DNA of 64,000 nucleotides from Larkinella humicola (GTDB taxonomy: Bacteria > Bacteroidota > Bacteroidia > Cytophagales > Spirosomataceae): contig NZ_VTWS01000002.1 of assembly GCF_008727875.1 (NCBI RefSeq), positions 124,001-188,000 of the forward strand, read 5' to 3'. The notes beneath the pieces are model-generated. The model had not been told where the DNA came from, made no database searches, and saw nothing but the letters and a program-made list of their open reading frames with translations. The position numbers were made by a program, and so were the translations under genes. The first letter of the stretch is position 1. Each line of letters opens with the position of its first letter. Shown in pieces: positions 9,106-17,485 of the stretch.

Positions 9106-9990
9106 CTAATTTCGAATATCCCAGCCCCAGCTCAACTTGTTTCGCAGCGTATTCAGAAAACTGTCATCGCTCATTTTGACCAGTTTGGCCGCAAACTTTT
9201 CTTTCCGGGCGCTCAGGCGGGTACCGGTGTTGACCGTACGAAAACGGGAATCGACCGAAACCAGAAAGGTTTTGCTACGGCTTTCCACTTCAAACGACAA
9301 TTGGGCCGAATCCGGCACCACCATTGGCCGGACGTTCAGGTTGTGCGGGCTGATGGGCGTCACGATGAAGTTGCTGTTGTGCGGCAGCAGCAGTGGCCCT
9401 CCGCAACTCAGCGAATACCCGGTTGAGCCCGTAGCCGTTGAAATGATCAGGCCGTCGGCCCAGTATGAATTCAGGAATTCACCGTTGAGGTAAGTATGAA
9501 CGGTGATCATCGACGACGTTTCGGTTTTGGTAATGGTCACGTCATTCAGGCCGAACGGAACGCCGTCGAAGAGATCTTCATCTGACTGCAAATTCACCAG
9601 CGTCCGTTCATCGATCCGGTAGTCGCCGATCGACAGGGCCTGTAGCAGTCTTGGCAACGATTCCGGATTTTCGGGGGAAATGGTGGTCAGAAAACCGAGC
9701 CGACCGATGTTGATGCCGACAATTGGAATGCCGCGCGGCCCGGCGTGGGTGAGCACTTCGAGCAGGGTTCCGTCACCGCCGAGGCTGAACGCGAAATCGG
9801 CGTCGAAGATGTTGAGGTACGACGTATACGTTAAGGTAGAATGGTGGGCGATACCGGCAGAATCCAGGAACGAACGGTAGATTTCAGATAGCTGCACTTC
9901 TATTTGTCGCCGGGCCAGCTCATCGAACATGGATTGGATGAATGGAGTAGCCAGGTCAACAAAATTGCGTCCGTGAATAGCAATTTTCAT
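9106..9990 (-). CDS. nadK: NAD kinase
   Basis: This enzyme phosphorylates NAD to NADP with ATP or polyphosphate, supplying NADPH-linked biosynthesis. It has 294 residues, the usual size. The signature LGGDGTLLE is at 70-78 with GGDG at 71-74, followed by the conserved NDV segment near 147 and the diagnostic TATGSTGYSLS(x)GGP loop at about 183-196. The C-terminal VDSRFR strand also fits. It is encoded between the CBS-domain gene and the barrel genes on the same strand, an order common in Cytophagales. Confidence 0.97.
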   Translation of the reverse strand: MKIAIHGRNFVDLATPFIQSMFDELARRQIEVQLSEIYRSFLDSAGIAHHSTLTYTSYLNIFDADFAFSLGGDGTLLEVLTHAGPRGIPIVGINIGRLGFLTTISPENPESLPRLLQALSIGDYRIDERTLVNLQSDEDLFDGVPFGLNDVTITKTETSSMITVHTYLNGEFLNSYWADGLIISTATGSTGYSLSCGGPLLLPHNSNFIVTPISPHNLNVRPMVVPDSAQLSFEVESRSKTFLVSVDSRFRTVNTGTRLSARKEKFAAKLVKMSDDSFLNTLRNKLSWGWDIRN

Positions 9991-10082
9991 AAAAATCGTC
10001 AGTCAGTTCGTCAGTCAGATTTGCAAAGATGAGAGAAAAGTCCAAGAATCTGCTATTGACTGCCGACGGATTGCCGGATGAA

Positions 10083-10799
10083 TTACGAATCCAGGTACCG
10101 AAGCAACAAATCGAGTCGTCCCTGATCGATGGATTCGATGGGGGTATTGGCAAAAGCCGCTTCGATGGAGTAGCCGAAGCGTTCGAGTGTGGCCACCACC
10201 GGCGTGATGTCTTTGCGATTGAGTTTGAGTGTGAGCCGCGATTTATCGGGCATCCCATAGGCCGCGCCCGCAAAGTAGCTGCTGATGATCCGAACGTTGT
10301 TCGATTCGACCAGCCGGCTGATTTCAGCCATGGAATAATCGCGTTCGTTGATGGAGAGAATCAGTATGGCGCCCGCTTCCTGAACGCCCAGCAATTGGGC
10401 AAACTGTTTGAGGAGCTCAATGGCGGAAACCGTCCCGACAAACTCCTGTTCGTCGTTCACCACCGCAATCACCTGCAGCCGGTGTTCGGTAATTAAACTC
10501 AGAAGTTCGTACAGGTGCTGGGATTCATGGACCGACAGGTGTTCAAATAGCCGCATGACCTCACTCAACTGGTGGGTGTCATCGGGCACATCCATCAGCA
10601 GATCTTCATTGACAAGGCCCTTATACTGGCCCTGGTCGACAATGGCCAACTGGCCGACGCGGTGTTCCTGCATCCAGTCGAGGGCCTGCCCAACGGTATC
10701 CGTCGGCTTCAGGGCCGGTATCATCGGGTCTATTAGTTCGGAGGCCAGCATCGATGTCGGTTGTTTACTACTCTGTACCTGTTTATAGTCCAAAAGCAT
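10083..10799 (-). CDS. CBS-pair protein with C-terminal ACT-like domain
   Basis: This 238-residue cytoplasmic protein has two CBS motifs at about residues 17-75 and 80-135 (PMIPALKPTDTVGQALDWM; LYELLSLITEHRLQVIAVVNDEQEFVGTVS). An ACT-like beta-alpha-beta segment follows at about 145-220 (AGAILILSINERDYSMAEISRLVESNNVRIISSY). CBS pairs bind adenosyl ligands, and together with an ACT-like part they suggest a nucleotide-responsive regulator. The partner is unknown, but the gene directly precedes nadK by 92 bases, which makes a link to NAD(P) or adenylate sensing plausible. The Met at residue 17 (10751) is an alternative start. Confidence 0.85.
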   Translation of the reverse strand: MLLDYKQVQSSKQPTSMLASELIDPMIPALKPTDTVGQALDWMQEHRVGQLAIVDQGQYKGLVNEDLLMDVPDDTHQLSEVMRLFEHLSVHESQHLYELLSLITEHRLQVIAVVNDEQEFVGTVSAIELLKQFAQLLGVQEAGAILILSINERDYSMAEISRLVESNNVRIISSYFAGAAYGMPDKSRLTLKLNRKDITPVVATLERFGYSIEAAFANTPIESIDQGRLDLLLRYLDS

Positions 10800-10911
10800 C
10801 CGGAAAATTCCTGGAAGAGATCTCCGATGTCGTGTAACTGGAACAGTATAGTTGAAAACTAAGAAATTTCCGTTAGAGTTTCAAAATCTTTTCGGAAATT
10901 TCTTAATTCCA

Positions 10912-11709
10912 TCAGGCAATGGTGAGATCACTTTGTCGGCTGGTGGCATTCAGGGGTTGTCGGATGAGCCAATCGGTCAGCAGGGTATTGAAACGATCCG
11001 GGTGTTCCATCATCGGAGCATGACAACATTTATCAACAAAGTGCAATTCTGAGTTGGGAATCAGGCGATTGAATTCGTGGGCCACTTCCGGTGGGGTAAT
11101 GGTGTCGTTCAGCCCCCAGATCAACAGCGTTGGAATGGTGATGTGCTGAATTTCCTTCGCCACATTGTTGCGCTGGGCCGATTTGGCAATGGCCACAATC
11201 CGCAGGCATTTCGGAATGCTGTTGGTAATTTCGAAGACTTCGTCGATCAGTTCTTTTGTTGCCACTTTCGGGTCGTAAAACGTGTAGGCAACCCGTTCGG
11301 CAATGTAATCGTAGCTGCCCCGTTTCGGGTACGAACCGCCCATTGAGTTTTCGAACAACCCGGAGCTGCCCGTCAACACGAGCCGCTTCACCATATCCGG
11401 ATGTTTCAGCGTGTACAACAGCCCGACATGGCCGCCCAGGGAGTTGCCCAGCAGCGTCAGATTGTCCAGGTCTTTGAAGGCCAGAAACTCTTCAATGAAT
11501 TTCACAAGCCCTTCCAGTCCGGCTTCCCGGATAGGCATTTCATAAATTGGCATCACCGGAATTACTACCCGATACCGGTCAGCGAAGGCGTTGATTACGC
11601 CGTCCCAGTTGCTTAAAGCGCCGAATAATCCATGAAGTAAAAGCAATACGTCGCCTTGTCCTTCATCAATGTAACGGAAGTTACCTTCTTTCCGAACACG
11701 ATAGTTCAT
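10912..11709 (-). CDS. Alpha/beta-fold hydrolase
   Basis: This is a 265-residue alpha/beta hydrolase. The oxyanion HGLFG begins at residue 26, the nucleophile elbow GNSLGGH carries Ser90, the acid is probably the Asp in WGLNDTITPP near 205, and the His is His230 in CCHAPMMEHP. It has no signal peptide, so it is cytoplasmic. The family includes esterases, C-C bond hydrolases and haloperoxidase-like enzymes, and the sequence does not show which applies. It lies 52 bases downstream of the PabA-type gene on the same strand. The spacing would permit co-transcription but no functional link is evident. Confidence 0.87.
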   Translation of the reverse strand: MNYRVRKEGNFRYIDEGQGDVLLLLHGLFGALSNWDGVINAFADRYRVVIPVMPIYEMPIREAGLEGLVKFIEEFLAFKDLDNLTLLGNSLGGHVGLLYTLKHPDMVKRLVLTGSSGLFENSMGGSYPKRGSYDYIAERVAYTFYDPKVATKELIDEVFEITNSIPKCLRIVAIAKSAQRNNVAKEIQHITIPTLLIWGLNDTITPPEVAHEFNRLIPNSELHFVDKCCHAPMMEHPDRFNTLLTDWLIRQPLNATSRQSDLTIA

Positions 11710-11761
11710 AGCGGTCTTGGTTTTGTCGTAGAAAAATTGGAAAAGTACAACGAAAAGGTCA

Positions 11762-12337
11762 CTATTTAGTTGTTTTCACAAAGGTAATCCAATTTTTTAA
11801 AATTGCTAGTCCGTACTGGGTCAATGCCGCTTCGGGGTGAAACTGTATGCCCCAAAGCGGTAAATTCCGGTGCCGAAACGCCATGTTTTCGCCCTCAATC
11901 GTAGTGGCCAGTTCAGTCAGTTCGGCGGGCAGGTCCACCAGTACCAGCGAATGATACCGGGTAACCTTGAACTCGTCCGGCAATGTAGCTACTAAAGCGT
12001 CCTCCGCTGATTTCCTAATCACCGACAATTTTCCGTGCATCGGTTTGGCCGCCCTGACCAGCCGGGCGCCGTAATAGTCGCCCAACGCCTGATGGCCTAA
12101 ACAAACCCCCAACATTGGCAGTTGCTCGTGGTAGTGCTCGATTACAGTTAACAGACAACCCGCCTGCCGGGGGGTTCCGGGGCCGGGCGACAAAACTACA
12201 CCGTCGTACGATTCCGCCGTGATTTCGTCCAGCGTCGCGGTATTGCGCACCACCCGACATGTGGCCCCGGCCTGTTTCAGGTAGTCGACGAGCATGTAGG
12301 TGAACGAGTCGATGTTGTCCAGTACGAGTAAATGCAT
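11762..12337 (-). CDS. pabA: Aminodeoxychorismate/anthranilate synthase glutaminase subunit
   Basis: This class I glutamine amidotransferase of 191 residues releases ammonia from glutamine for a chorismate-using partner. Motifs are the N-terminal LDNIDSFTYML, the oxyanion PGPGTP at 51-56, the nucleophile Cys79 in GVCLGHQ, and His168-Pro-Glu170 in FHPEA. The family covers both PabA (folate) and TrpG (tryptophan). The absence of trp genes nearby favours a free-standing PabA or a shared subunit, and the partner subunit is not in this window. It is divergently transcribed from the FAD oxidoreductase. Confidence 0.9.
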   Translation of the reverse strand: MHLLVLDNIDSFTYMLVDYLKQAGATCRVVRNTATLDEITAESYDGVVLSPGPGTPRQAGCLLTVIEHYHEQLPMLGVCLGHQALGDYYGARLVRAAKPMHGKLSVIRKSAEDALVATLPDEFKVTRYHSLVLVDLPAELTELATTIEGENMAFRHRNLPLWGIQFHPEAALTQYGLAILKNWITFVKTTK

Positions 12338-12358
12338 GCGGATGAGAAACTAAAAGTG

Positions 12359-12366
12359 CAAAAGTA
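12359..12366 (-). promoter_or_regulatory. Putative -7 promoter box for pabA
   Basis: The minus strand reads TACTTTTG here, an exact TAnnTTTG match, 22 bases before the pabA ATG. No clear TTG lies at the -33 distance. Confidence 0.45.
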
Positions 12367-12387
12367 ATCATCCTATCCGGTAAGCTG

Positions 12388-12395
12388 TATTTTTG
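12388..12395 (+). promoter_or_regulatory. Putative -7 promoter box for FAD oxidoreductase
   Basis: TATTTTTG matches TAnnTTTG exactly and lies 22 bases before the ATG at 12418. It sits back to back with the opposing pabA box at 12359-12366, so the two genes probably share an 80-base divergent promoter region. Confidence 0.45.
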
Positions 12396-12417
12396 TAAAA
12401 AAACGAACTGAATCCTG

Positions 12418-13686
12418 ATGCAGTCCAAATCCTCCGTAGTCATTGTGGGAGCAGGCATGGCCGGCCTGACCTGCGCCGTTTACCTCCGCCGGGCCGGTAT
12501 CGAGGCCACCTTACTGGAAGCGTCCGATGGCGTCGGTGGCCGCATCCGGACGGATGTTGTCGACGGTTTTCGGCTCGACCGGGGTTTTCAAATTCTGCTG
12601 ACAGCCTATCCCGAAGCACAACGGTTACTGGATTACGGCGCGTTGAAACTGCAGCCGTTTCGTTCCGGTGCGCTGATCCATCAGTCGGCTGGCGGCTGGA
12701 TTCCGTTCATCAACCCCCTGCGCGAACCGTCGGGTTTGTTCCAAACGCTGGCTTCCGATGCAGGAACCTTCAGTGATAAACTGCGGATTGTCGAGCTGAT
12801 GCGGTATGTATCGGGCATTTCAAGCGAAGCGTTTTTTCAGCAGGAGGCCACCGACACCGAGACGTTTCTCGAAGATTTTGGCTTTTCGGAACAGATCATC
12901 AACCGGTTTTTCCGGCCATTTTTCGGTGGTATTTTTCTGGAAGATGCCCTGGCGACGTCGAGTAACTTCTTTCAGTTCTGTTTCAAAAATTTCTATACGG
13001 GGAATGCGGCTCTGCCAGCCGCCGGAATGGAAGCCATTCCGCAGCAACTGTCCAGGCGACTGGATCCGGTTCAGATCCGACTGAATGCGCCGGTGCGGCA
13101 AATCCGGGATTCTGTGCTCTACCTGGAAACCGGTGAAAGTCTTCAGGCTGACACGATTGTGCTCGCCGTCGATGCATCAGCCGCCAACCGGCTGCTGGGG
13201 CTTGAAAACCCGGTTCGGCTGTTTAATGCCACCACCAATACTTACTTTACCGCCCGCCAGTCGCCCAAAGCAAAACCGTCCGGTGCTGAAAAACTGCTGC
13301 TGCTGAATGAAAACCGCCAATCCGCCATTCACAACATCGCCATCCTGAATGACGTGGCTCCCTCCTACGCCCCCGACGGCCAGGCGTTGATTTCGGTCAG
13401 TACGCACGGACTGGACGCGGTGAACGAAAAAGCCCTGGCCGAACGGATTCAGAAAGAACTGGTCGGCTGGTTTGGCCATGAGGTTGACCAATGGCGGTGG
13501 CTGAAAACCTACCATCTTCCGGAAGCTCTTCCAACCTACTATCCGGGAACGCAACACGCTCCGCTCAAACGCGCCGAAAATCTGTACCAGTGCGGGGATC
13601 AAACCGCCTATCCGTCGCTCAATGCCGCGATGCAAACCGGGCGGAACGTCGCCGAGCTGATCATGGCCAATGGAACTGTTGAATAG
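12418..13686 (+). CDS. FAD-dependent amine oxidase/phytoene-desaturase-like oxidoreductase
   Basis: This flavoprotein of 422 residues has a Rossmann dinucleotide-binding motif VGAGMAGL at 10-17, followed by LLEASDGVGGRIRTD (the GG-RxxT block of the amine oxidase superfamily). The C-terminal FAD-contacting segment YQCGDQTAYPSLNAAMQTGRNVAE completes the family signature. It resembles protoporphyrinogen oxidase-like and carotenoid desaturase-like proteins; the substrate cannot be assigned. It has no signal peptide. It is transcribed alone, and its stop is followed within five bases by a long inverted repeat. Confidence 0.9.
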   Translation: MQSKSSVVIVGAGMAGLTCAVYLRRAGIEATLLEASDGVGGRIRTDVVDGFRLDRGFQILLTAYPEAQRLLDYGALKLQPFRSGALIHQSAGGWIPFINPLREPSGLFQTLASDAGTFSDKLRIVELMRYVSGISSEAFFQQEATDTETFLEDFGFSEQIINRFFRPFFGGIFLEDALATSSNFFQFCFKNFYTGNAALPAAGMEAIPQQLSRRLDPVQIRLNAPVRQIRDSVLYLETGESLQADTIVLAVDASAANRLLGLENPVRLFNATTNTYFTARQSPKAKPSGAEKLLLLNENRQSAIHNIAILNDVAPSYAPDGQALISVSTHGLDAVNEKALAERIQKELVGWFGHEVDQWRWLKTYHLPEALPTYYPGTQHAPLKRAENLYQCGDQTAYPSLNAAMQTGRNVAELIMANGTVE

Positions 13687-13690
13687 GCAC

Positions 13691-13832
13691 CGGTTTACGG
13701 TTTTCAGTTTACGGTTTACGGTGCGGTTCCCCGCCGGGGCTGACGCATGTTGCCTGACGTATTTTATGCTGCGTCAGCTGAGTGCGTCAGTCCCGGCGGG
13801 GAACCGCACCGTAAACTGAAAACTGTAAACCG
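13691..13832. repeat. Large imperfect inverted repeat (cruciform-like)
   Basis: The core arms 13716-13747 and 13783-13814 match at 31 of 32 positions. The pairing continues outward over about 18 more bases to 13691 and 13832 with one 7-base bulge. The 35-base loop carries further copies of the word 'tgcgtcag'. The outer arms repeat 'gtttacggt' and the inner arms are GC-rich. It lies between two tandem plus-strand genes and fills nearly the whole gap. Confidence 0.85.
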
Positions 13833-13867
13833 AATACTGTAAACCGTATACCCAAAACCTGATTTCA

Positions 13868-14665
13868 ATGCGTTGGCTTGTCCGTTTCCTGGTGTTTCTG
13901 CTGATTTTGCCGCTGGCCTACTTTGCGGCATTTCCGCAGATTTTCCGGTGTCAACTCCTAAAATACACATCTGACTTTCAGCAACTTACTCCCACGGTAT
14001 GGGTCGACGCCAGCACCCCGGAACGCCAGCGCGTTTATCTGCTGTTTGAAATCAATGAAGCAACGAAACGGCTTGAAAAGTTGTGGAACAGTCCGGCAAA
14101 AGGGAGGGCCACGGTAATCTTTTGCCAATCGCCCGAGCAATACCAACAGTATTGCCACGATGGCGAAGGCGCGGGCTGCAGCCTCGGAACGCCCTGGGGC
14201 GAATCGTGGATCATCATCAATCCGTATGGCCGCAACCCCGACGTGCTAGCCCACGAGATGTGTCACGACGAGCTATACACCCGCCTGGGCTGGCTGAAAA
14301 CCCAACGCCAGATTCCGCAGTGGTTCAACGAGGGGCTGGCGCTGTTGATCGACCAGCGGTTTACGACGGCCACCGACAGCCTGCGTCGCCACGACGAATT
14401 CCAGGATCACTGGGAGGAGCAATCGCACGGGCAGCAGGTGGTTCTGAAGCTGACCGAACTGGAATCGCTAAAAGATTTTTTTTCGGGAAATTACAACCGG
14501 GTCATGCTGGCGTATATGACCGCCGGTCGGGAGGTGTCACGCTGGCTGGCGGTGGTAGGCCGGGGCGGATTGACGAAACTGGTTGACCGGCTTAAAGCCG
14601 GCGACGATTTTGAGTCGGTATACCAGCGGCTGGAGCGGGAAGCGAAAACCGGGAAGGGAAGTTAA
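13868..14665 (+). CDS. Membrane-anchored gluzincin-like metallopeptidase
   Basis: This 265-residue protein has one N-terminal hydrophobic helix (residues 5-24) that serves as anchor or uncleaved signal. The catalytic part contains His129-Glu130-Met-Cys-His133 (HExxH zinc motif) and Glu155 in FNEGLALL, spaced as in gluzincins (peptidase MA-like), where the second Glu is the third zinc ligand. The C-terminus (LAYMTAGREVSRWLAVVGRGGLTKLVDRL) matches the helical end of such proteins. Proteolytic activity is inferred from these residues and the substrate is unknown. It is bounded upstream by the large inverted repeat. Confidence 0.8.
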   Translation: MRWLVRFLVFLLILPLAYFAAFPQIFRCQLLKYTSDFQQLTPTVWVDASTPERQRVYLLFEINEATKRLEKLWNSPAKGRATVIFCQSPEQYQQYCHDGEGAGCSLGTPWGESWIIINPYGRNPDVLAHEMCHDELYTRLGWLKTQRQIPQWFNEGLALLIDQRFTTATDSLRRHDEFQDHWEEQSHGQQVVLKLTELESLKDFFSGNYNRVMLAYMTAGREVSRWLAVVGRGGLTKLVDRLKAGDDFESVYQRLEREAKTGKGS

Positions 14666-14701
14666 GCGCTCCGAACGTTACGGTCAGGTTGCGATTCTAC
14701 C

Positions 14702-14971
14702 CTATCCTACTTGAAAGTCGATAGCACGAATAGCGGCAATTTGATTACGGGTCCAGCCTTCCCGGAACCGTAAGGAAACGAACGATTCGATGCCGGGCCA
14801 TCCCATAATCATGTGAGTAAAAGGCTCCTGACGAGTCCCGATTGCGTCTGGTTCACCCCAACTTTCGAATGCGATCTGCAATTCCGGCCAAAGAAGTGTA
14901 ACTTGACCAAAAAAGCGAAGACCATGAAATCGCTTTCTGCTAATCATCACCGACTCCGTAACTCGTTTCAT
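14702..14971 (-). CDS. Possible small hypothetical protein
   Basis: This 89-codon frame (MKRVTESVMISRKRFHG...) on the minus strand fills a 304-base gap that otherwise holds no gene. Its codons (CGG, GGC, TTC, GAA) look like those of neighbouring genes, and the C-terminal half (GWPGIESFVSLRFREGWTRNQIAAIRAIDF) reads as a plausible protein. Its ATG shares the CATG at 14969-14972 with the divergent phytase-like gene, so the two starts overlap. A shorter start at 14947 avoids this. No family was recognised and it may not be expressed. Confidence 0.35.
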   Translation of the reverse strand: MKRVTESVMISRKRFHGLRFFGQVTLLWPELQIAFESWGEPDAIGTRQEPFTHMIMGWPGIESFVSLRFREGWTRNQIAAIRAIDFQVG

Positions 14972-15926
14972 GAAGAACTTACCGGGCCTTCTTTTTAGCC
15001 TATTCGGTTTGGCTTTTGCGTTTCCAACCCACAGCCAGACCGTATCCTTCACGCTCAAAGATTATTTGACGCTTCCCCGCAGCCGCAACCTCCACAATAT
15101 CTCCGGGATAGAGTACATTTCCGGGCGACAGGAATGGCAGTTGGCCGAAGACCGGGGAGCATACCACCTTTTCAAAACCATTCATCAGCTTTCCGACTGG
15201 GTTTGTGAGCCCGATTCAAACTTTCAAACGGGCCTGTTCCTTGAAGCCGTGCGGTATGATCCAACCCTGGATACCTATTTTTTTACGGTCGAAAACGATC
15301 AGGAATCCTACGTCGGTTTTAAACCGCATTCGCTCCCGCAGCCGGGTGATTCCATCCGGCGACTGGCTTTGCCCCACGCCATGCCCCTGCCCAAAAAAAA
15401 TAAAGGCATTGAAGGACTCGCCATAACTCCGCAGTATCTGTGGGTTGCCCCCGAAGCCGGTTCGCGGGAGGAAGCCCGGGTTGACCATCCGCTGATTCAT
15501 TTTTACCGGTATAAAAAAAGCAACGGCTCGGTGGTGTTCGACGCTGAGTTCAGTTACGAGATCGACCGGAATGTCTGCCCGAGCGACTCCAACGAAGCCC
15601 TCGGCGGGGTGTCGGAGATTATTTCGGTTCCGGGCGACGAAACCCGGCTGCTGGTGCTGGAACGCTGTTACGAAAAAACCACGAAGGCCGTCACCGTGAA
15701 ACTCTACGAAGCGCAGGTGGACGAAACCCGTCGGCAACTCCTCAAACGGAAAGATAAACCGGCTTTCGATTTCAACGGGCGGAACGGTTTTCGGCCCGAC
15801 AACCTGGAGAGCATGGCCTGGGGCGAAGACGTCGACGGCCGGAAAATTCTGGTGGTGATGTCGGACGACAACACCGGCAAAAACCAGTGGACCCAGATCA
15901 TTTTGCTCGAAATGCAGCCCAACTGA
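14970..15926 (+). CDS. Secreted phytase-like (esterase-like) protein
   Basis: This is a 318-residue exported protein with a signal peptide ending THSQT. The body resembles the 'esterase-like activity of phytase' family, a beta-propeller-type fold: ISGIEYISGRQEWQLAEDRG near the start, KNKGIEGLAITPQYLWVAPEAG mid-protein, and NLESMAWGEDVDGRKILVVMSDDN at the end, each a strand with the acidic turn typical of that family. Despite the family name the activity is not established. It is followed by a 222-base gap before the NlpC/P60 gene. Confidence 0.82.
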   Translation: MKNLPGLLFSLFGLAFAFPTHSQTVSFTLKDYLTLPRSRNLHNISGIEYISGRQEWQLAEDRGAYHLFKTIHQLSDWVCEPDSNFQTGLFLEAVRYDPTLDTYFFTVENDQESYVGFKPHSLPQPGDSIRRLALPHAMPLPKKNKGIEGLAITPQYLWVAPEAGSREEARVDHPLIHFYRYKKSNGSVVFDAEFSYEIDRNVCPSDSNEALGGVSEIISVPGDETRLLVLERCYEKTTKAVTVKLYEAQVDETRRQLLKRKDKPAFDFNGRNGFRPDNLESMAWGEDVDGRKILVVMSDDNTGKNQWTQIILLEMQPN

Positions 15927-16085
15927 CTTTTTAGTAAGCGGCATCAAGTTCTCCTCTATTTTCGCCACCCTAACGGGCCCCAAAACCCGCTTGCCCTCAG
16001 CAGTTTAGCCGTACTCCTACGCTTGGTGCGTTCAAAAAGCCCTCCATTATTTATTTGTTACCACTGTGGAAAAAGCAGTAAATTG

Positions 16086-16117
16086 TTTGGACTTTTTAGC
16101 AAACGGTTCTATTTTTA
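16086..16117 (+). promoter_or_regulatory. Putative promoter of the NlpC/P60 gene
   Basis: TTTG at 16086-16089 is separated by 20 bases from TATTTTTA at 16110-16117, one mismatch from TAnnTTTG. The ATG follows 32 bases later at 16149. Confidence 0.45.
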
Positions 16118-16148
16118 GAAATCGAAACTTGACTTGACCTACTAATTT

Positions 16149-16691
16149 ATGATTAGAAAAGTGCTCCTGACAGCGCTTTGCGTTGTCTCGTTTGGCATTG
16201 CTCAAGCCCATCGCCCGCTAAAACGAATCGCAAAAAAGCACCCGGTAAACCATCCCGTTTCGGCGGATACCACCGATCAAACCGCTTTTTACGAGCGGAT
16301 TCCACTCGTTCACGACATTCTCGGCTACGCCAAAAAATACATTTCTTCGCGGTATCGCTCCGGCGGTTCGTCACCCCGCGGCTTCGATTGCTCCGGCTTC
16401 ACCCGGTTTTGTTTCAGTAAATTCGGGGTTACCTTACCGCATTCCAGTGCCGCTCAGGGCAACGTCGGTGTCAAAATCGATCAGGAGGTAGCCCGCCCCG
16501 GCGACCTTATTTTCTTCAAAGGCCACAGCTCACGCAGCAGTCACATCGGACATGTCGGCATGATTGTCGAGATTGTGGGCGACCGCATCAAGTTCATCCA
16601 TTCGGCCTGGAACGGCGGGGTGCGTTACGACTGGCTGCACGCGAGTTACTACCAACAACGGTACGTCGGCATACGGCGGGTGGTTGGCTAG
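16149..16691 (+). CDS. NlpC/P60 (C40) cell-wall hydrolase
   Basis: This is a 180-residue secreted peptidoglycan endopeptidase. The signal peptide ends FGIAQA. A basic linker leads to the C40 catalytic domain (about residues 55-180) with Cys81 in GFDCSGF, His135 in HIGHVGMIV and a third polar residue His151 in FIHSAWNGG. Such enzymes cut between D-glutamate and the third stem residue. It has no separate binding domain. Its TAG stop overlaps the stop of argB on the opposite strand by four bases. Confidence 0.93.
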   Translation: MIRKVLLTALCVVSFGIAQAHRPLKRIAKKHPVNHPVSADTTDQTAFYERIPLVHDILGYAKKYISSRYRSGGSSPRGFDCSGFTRFCFSKFGVTLPHSSAAQGNVGVKIDQEVARPGDLIFFKGHSSRSSHIGHVGMIVEIVGDRIKFIHSAWNGGVRYDWLHASYYQQRYVGIRRVVG

Positions 16692-17485
16692 GCGGGAACG
16701 CCCAAACGCAAAACCGTGCCGACACCACTCCCGCCTACGGCTTCGGCCACCTGGTTGGCGTGGCAGATAATGACGCGTTTCACCCCCTTTTCCACCGCTT
16801 TAAAGGCGTTGTCCAGTTTGGGAATCATGCCCTTATTGATCACGCCCTGGCTTTTGTAGTCGGCGTAACTTTCGGGCGTCAGTTCGGCAATCACGCTGTC
16901 ATCGTTGTCCGGGTCGGCTAAAACCCCCTTCTTCTCAAAGCAATAGACCAGCGTCACCTCGTTGCGAATCGCCATGTCCACCGCAATCGCGGATGCCATG
17001 GTGTCGGCATTGGTATTGAGCAGACTTCCGGTGCGGTCGTAAGTCAGGGGTGCAAAAACCGGGGTCAGATTCTGCCGGACAAAATACTGAATCTGGCCGG
17101 AATTGACCTCTTCAATATCGCCAACAAAACCGTAGTCGATCGCGCCCACCGCCCGCTTTTTGGAAAGGACGGTATTGGCATCCGCACCGGTCAACCCGAT
17201 GGCATCGACGCCCATGGCCTGCAACCTCGCCACAATCTGCTTGTTGACCAGCCCGCCATACACCATCGTTACCACATCGAGCATCGGCTGGTCCGTAATC
17301 CGTCGCCCCTCGACCATCGTAGTCGAAATACCCAGCTTTTCGGCAACCTGGGTGGCGATTTTACCACCCCCGTGAATGAGAATTTTATGTCCCTGAATCC
17401 CGCGGAACGAAGCCAGAAACTGGGTCAGTGCGTCGGGATTGTCGATGACGTTTCCGCCTATTTTAATGATGGTCAGACTGTTCAT
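16688..17485 (-). CDS. argB: N-acetyl/N-succinylglutamate kinase
   Basis: This catalyses the second step of arginine synthesis, phosphorylation of the acylated glutamate. It is an amino acid kinase fold of 265 residues: IIKIGGNVI at 5-13, LIHGGGK at about 37-43, VGDIEEVN and the C-terminal INKGMIPKLDNAFKAVEKGV substrate/ATP block. The start at 17485 forms an ATGA overlap with the stop of the carbamoyltransferase gene, a sign of translational coupling, and removes a poorly conserved 14-residue extension. If the carbamoyltransferase uses succinylornithine, this kinase should act on N-succinylglutamate. Confidence 0.94.
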   Translation of the reverse strand: MNSLTIIKIGGNVIDNPDALTQFLASFRGIQGHKILIHGGGKIATQVAEKLGISTTMVEGRRITDQPMLDVVTMVYGGLVNKQIVARLQAMGVDAIGLTGADANTVLSKKRAVGAIDYGFVGDIEEVNSGQIQYFVRQNLTPVFAPLTYDRTGSLLNTNADTMASAIAVDMAIRNEVTLVYCFEKKGVLADPDNDDSVIAELTPESYADYKSQGVINKGMIPKLDNAFKAVEKGVKRVIICHANQVAEAVGGSGVGTVLRLGVPA

